This document shows positions 1 to 7,993 of a stretch of 16,346 bases of DNA, one piece after another. Every line of letters begins with the position of its first letter. The stretch's first letter is position 1. The position numbers were made by a program, and so were the translations under genes. Below the pieces are notes generated by a model. It was not told the origin of the DNA, searched no databases, and saw only the letters and a list, made by a program, of their open reading frames with translations. Source of the stretch: JAFMPW01 sp040830565 (lineage in GTDB: Bacteria > Bacteroidota > Bacteroidia > Flavobacteriales > Flavobacteriaceae); contig JBFOMC010000285.1 in the NCBI GenBank assembly GCA_040830565.1, positions 1 through 16,346 on the forward strand, given 5' to 3'.

Positions 1-276
1 CTCATCCGAAGCCTTTGTGAAACCAAAATCGCCCACGCTGTTCTTGTAGTTGGCTAAAGCCGTGGAATCCTGAAGATCTACCTTTGTATCGGTCAAAATT
101 GGTTTTACCGGGGTGGCTTCAGCATCCTTTTGTTCAGCTTCTACCTGCTCCTGTCTTGCCTTCTCGGCTTCTAATTCTTCTGGGGTAGGTTGCTTGGTGT
201 AAAACCAAAAAATAAGAATTCCGAAAATCAGTAAAAATCCGATAATCGAATTAATGTCCAGTTTCTTTTCTTCCAT
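1..276 (-). CDS. yidC: Membrane protein insertase YidC, N-terminal part (3' end outside window)
   Basis: This is the N-terminal 92 codons of a YidC/Oxa1-type insertase, which places inner-membrane proteins into the bilayer alone or with SecYEG. The start is the ATG at 276 (protein begins MEEKKLDINSIIGFLL). It is followed by one hydrophobic helix (about residues 10-26, ending FWFYTKQPT), then an acidic and Gln-rich stretch that opens the large periplasmic domain. This MEEKK-x-DIN-x-IIGFLL start is characteristic of flavobacterial YidC. No stop occurs before the window edge, so the catalytic C-terminal helices are not visible. It lies 86 bases downstream of pyrG on the same strand, a gene order I recall as common in Flavobacteria. 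It may be transcribed with pyrG or from its own promoter (see 339-346). The identification rests on the N-terminus and context only. Confidence 0.88.
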   Translation of the reverse strand, partial: MEEKKLDINSIIGFLLIFGILIFWFYTKQPTPEELEAEKARQEQVEAEQKDAEATPVKPILTDTKVDLQDSTALANYKNSVGDFGFTKASDE

Positions 277-338
277 TTACGCTAATTTAAGGCTCTCCCT
301 GACGCATAGTAGGGTTTGCCTAATCAAAATCAAGTCTG

Positions 339-346
339 CAAATATA
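339..346 (-). promoter_or_regulatory. Candidate -7 box ahead of yidC
   Basis: Reading the minus strand, TATATTTG matches the Bacteroidota -7 consensus TAnnTTTG exactly. A TTTG lies 22 bases upstream, inside the end of pyrG; that spacing is slightly longer than usual for a -33 element. Transcription would start near 334, giving a leader of about 58 bases before the yidC ATG. This is a motif match only. Confidence 0.35.
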
Positions 347-362
347 TGCCCAATTGTGCAGT

Positions 363-1997
363 TTATGCCAAACTGGCATTAGTTTGTTGTTTTTTGTGTT
401 GCAGGACGGCTTTTACAAATCCTACAAAAAGAGGGTGAGGACTGGCAACCGTACTCTTGTATTCGGGGTGATATTGCACCCCAATGAACCATGGGTGCTT
501 GGGAAGCTCAATGATCTCAACAAGACCTGTTTCCTTATTTATTCCTGAAGTGACCATTCCTGCCGACTCTAATTGCGCTTTATAGTCGTTATTGAATTCA
601 TACCGATGTCTATGCCTCTCGGAGATTTCCTTTTCACCATGATACATTTTTTGAGCAAGGGTGTCATCTACAAGTTCACATCCCCATGCACCTAACCGCA
701 TAGTTCCGCCTTTGTTAGTTATCGTTTTTTGCTCTTCCATCAGATCAATTACGGGGTGAGGGGTTTCCTCATTCATCTCTGTAGAGTTGGCATCCTTAAG
801 GCCTAAAACATTTCGGGCATATTCAATTACGGCCATTTGCATGCCCAAACATATTCCTAGGAAAGGGATTCCATTTTCTCTGGCGTATGCCACAGCCTTT
901 ATTTTACCTTCTATCCCCCGTTCACCAAATCCGGGAGCAACAAGAATACCCTCCAGACCTTTCATTTTTTGTTCAAAATTTGTGGCGATATACTCAGAAT
1001 GCAAGGACCTGACATTCACCTTAACTTCATTAGCTGCACCTGCATGTATAAAGGATTCCAAAATAGACTTATAGGAATCCTGGAGTTCTACATACTTGCC
1101 AATAAGGCCTATAGTCACTTCGCTTTTGGGGTTTTTGTGCCTGTTGAGAAATTCCTTCCATTGGGTGAGATCCGGTTCAGTAGTATCGGGTAATGCTAAT
1201 TTACTCAAGGCTACGGTATCCAAGCCCTCTGCCTGTACCATTAGTGGTACATCATATATTGTTGAAGCATCTATCGACTGGATTACGGCTTCTTTTTTTA
1301 CATTGCAGAAGAGCGCTAGTTTCTGTTTTATATCCTCAGAGATCTCATGCTCAGTTCTGCACACCAGGATGTCGGCCTTTATTCCACTTTCCATCAAAGT
1401 TTTTACGGAGTGTTGTGTAGGCTTTGTTTTTAATTCTCCGGCTGCTGAGAGGAAAGGTACCAAAGTAAGATGTATAACAATGGCATTATTGTCTCCTAAT
1501 TCCCAAAGCAATTGACGCACAGCCTCTATGTAGGGCAAGGATTCTATGTCACCTACTGTACCTCCAATTTCGGTGATCACAATATCGTAATCTCCGCTAT
1601 TCCCCAAAATCTGGATCCGCTCCTTAATTTCATTGGTAATATGGGGCACCACCTGTACAGTCTTTCCCAAAAACTCGCCTCTACGCTCCTTTTCAATTAC
1701 GCTCTGATAGATTCTACCTGTAGTTACGTTATTCGCCTGTGATGTTTTCACATTTAGAAAACGCTCATAGTGTCCCAGATCCAAATCGGTTTCAGCACCA
1801 TCCTCTGTAACGTAGCATTCTCCATGCTCATAGGGATTTAGGGTCCCGGGATCTATATTGATATAAGGATCTAATTTTTGAATAGTGGTCTTATAACCCC
1901 TTGCCTGAAGTAGCTTAGCAAGTGAGGCGGCGATGATTCCTTTTCCTAAGGACGAAGTTACACCTCCCGTAACGAAAATGTATTTGGTATCTGGCAT
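363..1997 (-). CDS. pyrG: CTP synthase (glutamine-hydrolysing)
   Basis: CTP synthase makes CTP from UTP using ATP and glutamine, the last step of de novo cytidine nucleotide synthesis in the cytoplasm. The protein is 544 residues, the normal family length. The N-terminal synthase domain (about 1-270) carries the P-loop GGVTSSLGKG at 11-20 and the DPYINIDPGT and GGTVGDIES segments. The C-terminal class I glutamine amidotransferase domain (about 295-535) has the nucleophile Cys383 in GICLGMQ and the His510/Glu512 pair in QYHPEYKS. All catalytic residues are present. The start at 1997 (MPDTKYIFVTGG) is preferred because the frame can also begin at 2024, but that ATG lies within the candidate -7 box at 2022-2029 and adds nine residues not seen in the family. 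The gene lies 49 bases after the DUF3820 gene and 86 bases before yidC. Confidence 0.98.
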   Translation of the reverse strand: MPDTKYIFVTGGVTSSLGKGIIAASLAKLLQARGYKTTIQKLDPYINIDPGTLNPYEHGECYVTEDGAETDLDLGHYERFLNVKTSQANNVTTGRIYQSVIEKERRGEFLGKTVQVVPHITNEIKERIQILGNSGDYDIVITEIGGTVGDIESLPYIEAVRQLLWELGDNNAIVIHLTLVPFLSAAGELKTKPTQHSVKTLMESGIKADILVCRTEHEISEDIKQKLALFCNVKKEAVIQSIDASTIYDVPLMVQAEGLDTVALSKLALPDTTEPDLTQWKEFLNRHKNPKSEVTIGLIGKYVELQDSYKSILESFIHAGAANEVKVNVRSLHSEYIATNFEQKMKGLEGILVAPGFGERGIEGKIKAVAYARENGIPFLGICLGMQMAVIEYARNVLGLKDANSTEMNEETPHPVIDLMEEQKTITNKGGTMRLGAWGCELVDDTLAQKMYHGEKEISERHRHRYEFNNDYKAQLESAGMVTSGINKETGLVEIIELPKHPWFIGVQYHPEYKSTVASPHPLFVGFVKAVLQHKKQQTNASLA

Positions 1998-2021
1998 GAT
2001 GGGATTCTGTGTTACGGGATT

Positions 2022-2029
2022 CAAAGATA
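2022..2029 (-). promoter_or_regulatory. Candidate -7 box ahead of pyrG
   Basis: On the minus strand TATCTTTG matches TAnnTTTG exactly, 24 bases upstream of the pyrG ATG at 1997. Transcription would begin near 2015, leaving a leader of about 18 bases. No convincing -33 TTTG is seen at the expected distance. It supports the shorter pyrG start and suggests pyrG can be transcribed independently of the small upstream gene. Confidence 0.45.
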
Positions 2030-2046
2030 CGAATTGCGCGCAGAAT

Positions 2047-2289
2047 TCACAGAGAATCCTTCGGAAAATCTTTTTGAATCTTTCTTATGAGCCCCTCCAA
2101 TCCATTGATCTTAATTTCTAACATTTGTCTTAAATAGTTTCCCAATTTACCATTTGGAAATCCTTTTCTGTGGAACCATTGAAGGTATGCCTCGGGCAGG
2201 TCTACGAGGTATCTATCTTTATATTTTCCATAGGGCATTTTGTAATGAGCCAACTCCAATAATTGATCTTTCTTCGGTTCCTCTTCCAT
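2047..2289 (-). CDS. DUF3820 family small protein
   Basis: This is an 80-residue soluble protein of the DUF3820 family, also called putative quorum-sensing-regulated virulence factor (QSregVF). Family hallmarks are visible: MPYGKYKDRYLVDLPEAYL (about 18-36), then WFHRKGFPNGKLG, and a C-terminal K-I-N-G-L-E-G-L-I segment. Its biochemical role is not established, and I do not infer one. The start at 2289 (MEEEPKKDQ) is chosen because the family begins here. The frame stays open upstream to 2457, but that extension runs across the divergent neighbour. The gene is divergent from the isomerase-like gene, with 49 bases between starts, and it precedes pyrG by 49 bases, so read-through into pyrG is possible. 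Confidence 0.85.
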   Translation of the reverse strand: MEEEPKKDQLLELAHYKMPYGKYKDRYLVDLPEAYLQWFHRKGFPNGKLGNYLRQMLEIKINGLEGLIRKIQKDFPKDSL

Positions 2290-2327
2290 TTTTACTTCTA
2301 AATAAATTATCTTTAAAAAGCACTTAA

Positions 2328-2335
2328 CAAAGTTA
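2328..2335 (-). promoter_or_regulatory. Candidate -7 box ahead of the DUF3820 gene
   Basis: On the minus strand TAACTTTG matches TAnnTTTG exactly. Transcription would start near 2321, about 32 bases before the ATG at 2289. The box lies within the 49-base divergent spacer, immediately next to the start of the plus-strand gene at 2339, so expression of the two genes may interfere. No clear -33 element is seen. Confidence 0.4.
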
Positions 2336-2338
2336 CAT

Positions 2339-3205
2339 ATGAAACGAAGATCTTTTATAGGTACTACGGCAGCGGCCTCGGCAGGGCTCCTGGCATACAA
2401 TAAAACAAACGCCATGAACTCCGAGCAAGACAAAACCGAGCTAAAGAATAATATCAATCACAGCGCTTGTTACTGGTGCTATAACAGTATTCCTCTAGAT
2501 ACATTTCTTCAAAACCTAAATGATCTCGGGGTTAAAGCCATAGATCTGGTTGGTCCGGAAGATTTTCCACTTCTTAAAAAACACAATATCCACGCCTCTA
2601 TGTGCTGGGGGGCCGGCAAAGGAATTTTGGAAGGTTGGAATGATCCAAGTCTTCACCAGGAGTTAATTGAAGATTACAATGAAAAGATCCCGATAATTGC
2701 AGAAGCAGGCTATACAAATCTTATTTGTTTTAGCGGAAACAGAAATGGTATGGACGATGACACGGGTTTAAAAAATTGCGTTGCCGGACTTGAAAAAATC
2801 CTTCCCACTGCAGAAAAGCACGGAGTAGTTATTCAAATGGAACTATTAAACTCCAAGGTAGATCACAAAGATTATATGTGCGATCATACGGACTGGGGAG
2901 TGGAACTTTGTAAGCAATTAGATACCGATAATTTCAAATTACTCTACGACATTTATCACATGCAGATAATGGAAGGAGATATTATCAGAAACATCCAGGA
3001 TTATCATCAGTATATTGGGCACTATCATACCGGCGGAAATCCCGGAAGGCATGAAATTGATGAAACCCAGGAGCTTTTTTATCCGGCTATTATGCAGGCC
3101 ATTGTGGCCACAGGTTACAAGGGACATGTCGCTCAGGAATTTATTCCAAGTTGGGAAGACAAGATTGCTGCCTTAAAACAGGGGATTACAATATGTGATG
3201 TTTAG
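2339..3205 (+). CDS. Hydroxypyruvate isomerase-like TIM-barrel protein with Tat-type leader
   Basis: This is a 288-residue protein of the xylose-isomerase-like TIM-barrel superfamily, closest in pattern to hydroxypyruvate isomerase (Hyi), which interconverts hydroxypyruvate and tartronate semialdehyde. The four expected metal ligands can be placed at Glu168 (QMELLNSK), Asp204 (LLYDIYHMQ), His230 (GHYHTGG) and Glu267 (AQEFIPSW). The N-terminus MKRRSFIGTTAAASAG resembles a twin-arginine signal: RR at 3-4, then an Ala/Gly-rich region to about residue 25. Export of a folded, metal-loaded enzyme is therefore likely. The ATG at 2339 is the only start that gives this leader. It is convergent with the DUF922 gene, with 17 bases between stops. 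The true substrate is uncertain because this superfamily is broad; other sugar or keto-acid isomerases, or epimerases, are possible. TATCTTTA at 2308-2315 is a near-match to a -7 box. Confidence 0.85.
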   Translation: MKRRSFIGTTAAASAGLLAYNKTNAMNSEQDKTELKNNINHSACYWCYNSIPLDTFLQNLNDLGVKAIDLVGPEDFPLLKKHNIHASMCWGAGKGILEGWNDPSLHQELIEDYNEKIPIIAEAGYTNLICFSGNRNGMDDDTGLKNCVAGLEKILPTAEKHGVVIQMELLNSKVDHKDYMCDHTDWGVELCKQLDTDNFKLLYDIYHMQIMEGDIIRNIQDYHQYIGHYHTGGNPGRHEIDETQELFYPAIMQAIVATGYKGHVAQEFIPSWEDKIAALKQGITICDV

Positions 3206-3222
3206 GTTGTAGAAGAAAAATC

Positions 3223-3762
3223 CTAAAACTCGCCATTTTCACTTCTTTCTAAAGCCTCTGCGATTTTTTTATTCCAAAGTAGTTGCTGTTCTCTATCTCG
3301 GGAAAAGTTAGTTTCATCGTCGTAAAGATTCTGAAATTCTGCAAGTTCTTTGTTGATCTTCCGGTAGATACTCTTCACTTCAGATTTCACATTTTTGGTA
3401 AACCTTGTTTCTTCTAGAATTCTTCTCATTTTCCGGGCAAAAAGTTCTGAGATGTCGAAATGCAGTTGTTCATGGCTAAGGATGACCTCATCGCAAACCT
3501 CTGGTTGGTACCAGGATTTATTGGGATAAAAGTAGGTGCTGACGGTATAATCCAATTCATACTCTCCATTAGACTCCATGGTAGAGAACTGATAGCTTAT
3601 CCCGCTAGCCGTAATGGCCGCAGCCCTTGATGGGCCGGAGGGTTTTGCTTTAAAATCGTCCCAACTAAGTCTGTGATCGCTGCTCCAGAGAATGGTTTCA
3701 TATTCCTGACTCAGTCCGGTAAAGGTGATCAGAAAAATAAGAAAGGAAAAGTATCTTCGCAT
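3223..3762 (-). CDS. Secreted DUF922 family protein with HExxH motif
   Basis: This 179-residue protein is predicted to be exported. MRRYFSFLIFLITFTGLSQ is a short signal peptide with likely cleavage around residue 19. The mature part follows the DUF922 pattern: an L-S-W-D-D-F-K segment near 32-38, a P-S-R-A-A-A-I-T-A-S-G-I run at 44-55, and HEQLHFDISELFAR at 97-110. HEQLH fits the zincin HExxH signature, and a nearby Asp103 could assist metal binding. A predicted zinc-dependent peptidase activity is plausible, but I know of no demonstrated activity for the family. The C-terminal 70 residues are strongly charged and helical. It lies 128 bases after osmC on the same strand and so may be a separate unit. 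It converges on the isomerase-like gene. Confidence 0.82.
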   Translation of the reverse strand: MRRYFSFLIFLITFTGLSQEYETILWSSDHRLSWDDFKAKPSGPSRAAAITASGISYQFSTMESNGEYELDYTVSTYFYPNKSWYQPEVCDEVILSHEQLHFDISELFARKMRRILEETRFTKNVKSEVKSIYRKINKELAEFQNLYDDETNFSRDREQQLLWNKKIAEALERSENGEF

Positions 3763-3832
3763 TTTCGTATCCTTGGATTGTTTGGTTAAAACGTTATTAT
3801 CTAAACGTCATTCTCCGAACTTTTGTATACCG

Positions 3833-3873
3833 CCGCGCTAATTTTCAGAAAATATAGGAAATATTTAACGCGG
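3833..3873. repeat. Weak inverted repeat in the osmC / DUF922 spacer
   Basis: CCGCG at 3833-3837 and CGCGG at 3869-3873 are complementary five-base arms with an AT-rich loop of 31 bases. They lie between the osmC stop and the DUF922 start. There is an A/T run beside the outer arm, but on the minus strand, where both genes are read, the T run comes before the stem. It is therefore not a canonical terminator. No gene is seen in this 128-base spacer. Confidence 0.25.
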
Positions 3874-3890
3874 TGAAAAAAAATGGTTCA

Positions 3891-4295
3891 CTACTGCTCC
3901 CAGTAAAAGCTAATGTCCTTCTTGATGTTTGGATGCAGACTTTGGTGTACAGGACATGTATTGGCAGTATGCTCTAGTATTTTCCTGTGTTTTTCTGAAA
4001 TTTTTGAAGGCAGGCTAAGTCGCACTTTTATCTCTGAAATTCTCCTGGGGTCCGAGGCCATAATCTTGGTCACTTCGGCGGTGGAACCTTTAAGATCTAC
4101 CTCAAGTCCTCTTGCTTTTATTCCCATAACGGTTAACATACAACTGGCTAAGCCCGTGGCTACCGTATCTGTTGGAGAAAATGCTTCTCCCTTCCCATTA
4201 TTATCTACAGGAGCATCTGTTATAAATTCATTCCCGGAACGCAAGTGGGTGCAGACTGTTCGTAACTCTCCCGAATAGATCACTTTAGAGGTCAT
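3891..4295 (-). CDS. OsmC/Ohr family protein
   Basis: This 134-residue cytoplasmic protein belongs to the OsmC family of thiol-dependent peroxidases, which reduce organic hydroperoxides. The two redox cysteines are in the expected contexts: Cys52 in TGLASCMLTVMG and Cys114 in NTCPVHQSL. The length fits the compact YhfA/OsmC-like subgroup better than Ohr, so the physiological substrate is uncertain. The ATG at 4295 lies two bases after the TAG stop of the LysM lipoprotein gene (4298-4300), which argues for co-transcription with guaA and the lipoprotein gene. The gene ends with a TAG at 3891-3893. Confidence 0.92.
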   Translation of the reverse strand: MTSKVIYSGELRTVCTHLRSGNEFITDAPVDNNGKGEAFSPTDTVATGLASCMLTVMGIKARGLEVDLKGSTAEVTKIMASDPRRISEIKVRLSLPSKISEKHRKILEHTANTCPVHQSLHPNIKKDISFYWEQ

Positions 4296-4297
4296 TC

Positions 4298-6286
4298 CTA
4301 AGGTTTTACTTCTTTGATGTGCATGTCCTCATATTGCATAATATAACAAGCAGTGTTATAAAAACCAGAGGAGTAGTCTCTGCTATAATTAAATTTGTTC
4401 CCGGTGTATTCCGTAACTCCTATGAGGTCTGAAGCTTCAAAAAGATTCATTTTAAAGGCAAGCTTTAGTAAGAGGTCGTATGTAAGATCGAAACCTCTGA
4501 CGGCGTACCTATCCGGGGTACTGCCCCATCTTCTCCTATATTGCCTTACAAAACTATCACTACCTATTTCCCGGTACGGGGAAGGATAGGTGAAATTGAG
4601 ATTAGACAAATGAGTGCTAGAAATCACATCGCTTTCAAAGGCCCTATTCCTATTTGTAGTGAACATACGCACCTTGATATCTTCAGTATTGGAAGAATTT
4701 AGAATAGAGGTAACGCTGGTTACCCATTCCGAATTGTTGCTTTCTACAAAGACCCAGTTCTCTTTTTCTTCGGACAACATCTCTAGGAATTTTTCCAGAT
4801 TAATGGAGATGTTTTTTTCTTCTTCTTTTACCTCTACTATTTTGGTAGCTGGGAAAGTCTCTATAATTCTATCTACTGCAGCCGCGCTGGTAGTATCTGC
4901 AATTACGATCATATTCTGATCTGTTACCTGAGATTCCATATAGGTAAGCATGCGATTTCTCAGTACTTCATCTGAAGGAATTGAAAAGAATACATTACTA
5001 AGACTGATATCGCTCTCGGCTGCCAAAGGTGCAATTACTGGTACCTGGTAGTTAGCTGCTTGCACTGCCACTTCCTTTAAAGAGTTTAGCTGCAAAGGCC
5101 CTACGATCGCACTAACATTCGTAAGATTTTCTCCTCTCATGATCTCTTTAGATTTCTCCATATCTAACTGAGTATCATAAGTCTTAACATCTACAGAAAT
5201 GCCCAACTTGGCAATGGAGTCTACAGCTACCAGAGCTCCGGAATACAGACCAAGGCTGTATTTGATGGCGTTGCTTCTCCCAATGGCCTTTTCTGCACTT
5301 TCTCTATCCGAAAGATTTATTCTGTTTAGTCTGAAAGGTAGCATAAAAATGAGGCGCTGCTTGTTGTCAGTGCTGATGCTATCTAATAAATTGATCTTGT
5401 CCAGAACCAGGGAATTTTTTACTTCTAGGTCAGCAGACCTGGCTTTTGGCAGTTTCAAGATCATCCCAGCTTTAAGACCCTCTGAAAGTGTTGGATTCAA
5501 TTCAAGAAGCTCGGTATAGGTGATATCTAGATTTCTGGTTAAAGAGTACTCAGTTTGCTTGGGCTTTACTTCGTAGAAAATAAAATTATCTGTATTTACC
5601 TCCCCGGTGTCGTCGCTTTTCTTTGGCAATCTAATGACCATTCCTTCTTTGAGTCCGCCTCTTTCAATGATCTCAGGATTCAATCTCACTATTTCTTCGC
5701 CCTTTATACCATATTCCTGGCCTAAACTATATAAGGTTTTTTTGGGCGGAACCGTATAGGATTCGTAGAGCTGTACCTGTACTGAGTCTACGCTACTTCC
5801 CGCCAACTTTGGCAGATTAAGTTCTTGACCGATTGCGAGGTAATTAGAGGTTTTAGGGAGCTCAGGATTTAGAGAGACCATACTGTCTATGGTTATGCCG
5901 TATTTATGTGCAATACTCCATCGGGTTTCCTTTGGTTTTACAATATATTTCTCAAAATCTTCAGGATTAATACTGTCTGAAGCTACTTCCCTCACAGCGT
6001 ACTTGGGAATTTGTATTCTCATGCCTTTTTTAAGCTGGGTGGCATACAATTCCCTATTGTAACGTTTAATATCCTCCTCCTTAATATTATAACGCTGAGC
6101 GATACCATAAAGCGTTTCTCTTTTTCGCACCCTGTGGGTGGTGAAACCTATGGGCTCCTCCTGAATTCTTACTGTATCCTTTTTTGTCTCCGTCACTTTA
6201 GGAGTGGTGGGTTGCTGGGCACCGGCCTTACAACCAACAAAAAGTAGCATTAACGAAACAGCAAAAAATTTAATAAAGTGGTTCAT
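4298..6286 (-). CDS. LysM-repeat lipoprotein with periplasmic-binding-protein-like domain
   Basis: This 662-residue envelope protein has a lipoprotein-type signal (MNHFIKFFAVSLMLLFVGC, lipidated Cys19). Four LysM peptidoglycan-binding repeats follow at about 51-95, 113-160, 176-222 and 237-281; each starts with an xY/HxVxxxxT core and ends x-L/I-P-K. The rest (about 300-660) resembles the type I periplasmic-binding fold of branched-chain amino-acid ABC transporters (for example LIIPFRLN-like and IVGPLQLNSLKEVA-type strands). No transporter genes are nearby, so the binding domain may act as a sensor or a cell-wall-associated scaffold. The start at 6286 is preferred: the TAA of guaA ends at 6289 and the ATG follows two bases later. 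An ATG at 6298 would overlap guaA by ten bases and spoil the signal peptide only slightly. Confidence 0.88.
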   Translation of the reverse strand: MNHFIKFFAVSLMLLFVGCKAGAQQPTTPKVTETKKDTVRIQEEPIGFTTHRVRKRETLYGIAQRYNIKEEDIKRYNRELYATQLKKGMRIQIPKYAVREVASDSINPEDFEKYIVKPKETRWSIAHKYGITIDSMVSLNPELPKTSNYLAIGQELNLPKLAGSSVDSVQVQLYESYTVPPKKTLYSLGQEYGIKGEEIVRLNPEIIERGGLKEGMVIRLPKKSDDTGEVNTDNFIFYEVKPKQTEYSLTRNLDITYTELLELNPTLSEGLKAGMILKLPKARSADLEVKNSLVLDKINLLDSISTDNKQRLIFMLPFRLNRINLSDRESAEKAIGRSNAIKYSLGLYSGALVAVDSIAKLGISVDVKTYDTQLDMEKSKEIMRGENLTNVSAIVGPLQLNSLKEVAVQAANYQVPVIAPLAAESDISLSNVFFSIPSDEVLRNRMLTYMESQVTDQNMIVIADTTSAAAVDRIIETFPATKIVEVKEEEKNISINLEKFLEMLSEEKENWVFVESNNSEWVTSVTSILNSSNTEDIKVRMFTTNRNRAFESDVISSTHLSNLNFTYPSPYREIGSDSFVRQYRRRWGSTPDRYAVRGFDLTYDLLLKLAFKMNLFEASDLIGVTEYTGNKFNYSRDYSSGFYNTACYIMQYEDMHIKEVKP

Positions 6287-6288
6287 AT

Positions 6289-7821
6289 TTATTCCCATTC
6301 AATAGTTGCCGGGGGCTTGGAACTAATATCATATACGACTCTATTCACCCCAGGGACTTTATTAATGATATCATTTGATGTTTTTTGTAAAAACTCATAA
6401 GGTAAATTTACCCAATCTGCCGTCATACCATCGGTACTTTCTACCGCCCGTAAAGCTACACATTTTTCATAAGTACGTTCATCTCCCATTACTCCCACAC
6501 TATTTACGGGTAAAAGCATGGCTCCGGCCTGCCAGACCTTATCATAGAGGTCCCATTCTTTTAAACCGTTGATAAAGATCGCATCTACCTCTTGCAAGAT
6601 GCTCACTTTCTCACTAGTAATATCACCTAATATGCGGATAGCTAATCCGGGCCCGGGGAAAGGATGTCTTCCCAGACGTTCTTCCCCGACATCCATGCTG
6701 GCTCCGACTCGCCTTACTTCGTCTTTGAATAGCATTTTTAATGGCTCTACCACCTTTAATTTCATAAAATCTGGCAGACCACCCACATTGTGATGACTTT
6801 TAATCGTGGCAGAGGGTCCGCCCGTAGCCGAAACGGATTCTATGACATCCGGATATATAGTACCCTGAGCAAGCCACTTGGCATCTTCAACCAAATGGGA
6901 TTCATCATCAAAGACCTCAATAAACACCCGCCCTATGATCTTTCTTTTCTTCTCGGGATCACTCTCCCCAGCCAAGGCTTCCAAAAAACGTGCCGAAGCA
7001 TCTACGCCTTTAACATTAAGTCCCATGCCTTTGTACTGCTCTAATACATCTGTAAATTCATTTTTTCTGAGCAGTCCGTTGTTTACGAAGATGCAATGTA
7101 GGTTCTTACCTATGGCTTTGTGCAATAAAACCGCCGCCACAGTAGAGTCTACTCCTCCTGAAAGCCCCAGTATCACCTTATCCCCGCCAATTTTCCTCTT
7201 AAGCTCTGCAACCGTGGTTTCTACAAATGCCTGAGGGGTCCAGGTTTGAGGCACACCGGCAATATGAACCAGAAAATTCTCTAGTAATTGCTTTCCCTGG
7301 GTGGTGTGGTACACTTCCGGGTGAAACTGGATGCAGTAGGTATCTTCCCCTTCAAACCTAAAGGAAGCGTGTTCTACATCATTGGTGCTCGCCATATGGA
7401 TGGTATTCTCCGGAAGTTTCTTTATGGTATCGGCATGACTCATCCATACCTGGGAACCGTCATTAATTTCGTAAAAGAAGGGTTCATCGTTAGCAATAGC
7501 CGTTAACCTGGCTCTGCCATACTCCCGTGTATTAGAGGCGGCCACTTCTCCCCCGTTAAAATGGGCCAGATACTGTGCACCATAGCAAACCCCTAATAAG
7601 GGCTTTTTTCCTTTTATATTGGAAAGATCTACATGGGGCGCATCATCGGCTCTAACGGAAAAGGGTGATCCGGATAAGATCACAGCTTTATATTCCGAAA
7701 GATCTTCGGGAAGTTTGTTATAAGGTTTAATTTCACAGTAAATATTTAGTTCTCTAACTCTCCTGGCGATAAGTTGTGTGTATTGAGAACCAAAGTCGAG
7801 AATAAGGACGTTGTTTTGCAT
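6289..7821 (-). CDS. guaA: GMP synthase (glutamine-hydrolysing)
   Basis: GuaA converts XMP to GMP using ATP and glutamine in the cytoplasm. The 510-residue protein is full length. The class I amidotransferase domain (about 4-190) has Cys79 in LLGVCYGAQ and His167/Glu169 in QFHPEV. The ATP-pyrophosphatase domain has the PP-loop LGLSGGVDST (219-227), and the C-terminal dimerisation domain contains GRHPFPGPGLAIR and ends PPATIEWE. The start at 7821 (MQNNVLILDFGSQYTQ) is the family start. The frame is open to 7977, but those 52 extra residues are not part of known GMP synthases. It is the first gene of a probable operon with the LysM lipoprotein and OsmC genes. Its neighbour across the 585-base spacer is the divergent first TPR regulator. 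Confidence 0.98.
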   Translation of the reverse strand: MQNNVLILDFGSQYTQLIARRVRELNIYCEIKPYNKLPEDLSEYKAVILSGSPFSVRADDAPHVDLSNIKGKKPLLGVCYGAQYLAHFNGGEVAASNTREYGRARLTAIANDEPFFYEINDGSQVWMSHADTIKKLPENTIHMASTNDVEHASFRFEGEDTYCIQFHPEVYHTTQGKQLLENFLVHIAGVPQTWTPQAFVETTVAELKRKIGGDKVILGLSGGVDSTVAAVLLHKAIGKNLHCIFVNNGLLRKNEFTDVLEQYKGMGLNVKGVDASARFLEALAGESDPEKKRKIIGRVFIEVFDDESHLVEDAKWLAQGTIYPDVIESVSATGGPSATIKSHHNVGGLPDFMKLKVVEPLKMLFKDEVRRVGASMDVGEERLGRHPFPGPGLAIRILGDITSEKVSILQEVDAIFINGLKEWDLYDKVWQAGAMLLPVNSVGVMGDERTYEKCVALRAVESTDGMTADWVNLPYEFLQKTSNDIINKVPGVNRVVYDISSKPPATIEWE

Positions 7822-7824
7822 GGG

Positions 7825-7832
7825 CAAAAATA
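7825..7832 (-). promoter_or_regulatory. Candidate -7 box touching the guaA start
   Basis: On the minus strand TATTTTTG matches TAnnTTTG and ends only three bases before the guaA ATG. If it is used, transcription would begin at or within the start codon, meaning a leaderless message. No TTTG lies at the proper -33 spacing; the nearest upstream TTG is about 30 bases away. This could be chance in AT-rich DNA. Confidence 0.22.
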
Positions 7833-7993
7833 GTAAAATGAACATTCTGGAAAATGAAGATGCAAGAATTTTTATCAAGGAATTTTTGAACTTATAAACA
7901 AGACCTTCCAAAGAGGATAGGGGCATAAAAAAAGTAAAGAAAACCGCTTCAAGAATTTTTTCAGATTTAAAATTCAAGCTTGTATTCTCATGT

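Noticed and set aside
365..379. Hairpin ATGCCA/TGGCAT at the pyrG stop as a terminator
   Set aside because: On the pyrG strand no T run follows the stem. The T-rich run is on the other side, where no plus-strand gene ends.
2290..2457. 56-residue extension of the DUF3820 gene
   Set aside because: It runs antisense into the isomerase-like gene, and the family begins at residue MEEEPKK.
7822..7977. 52-residue N-terminal extension of guaA
   Set aside because: GMP synthases begin at the MQNNVLILDFGSQ segment; the extension is AT-rich non-coding DNA translated by chance.
7822..7990. Purine riboswitch ahead of guaA
   Set aside because: No conserved purine-aptamer core was found in the leader strand.
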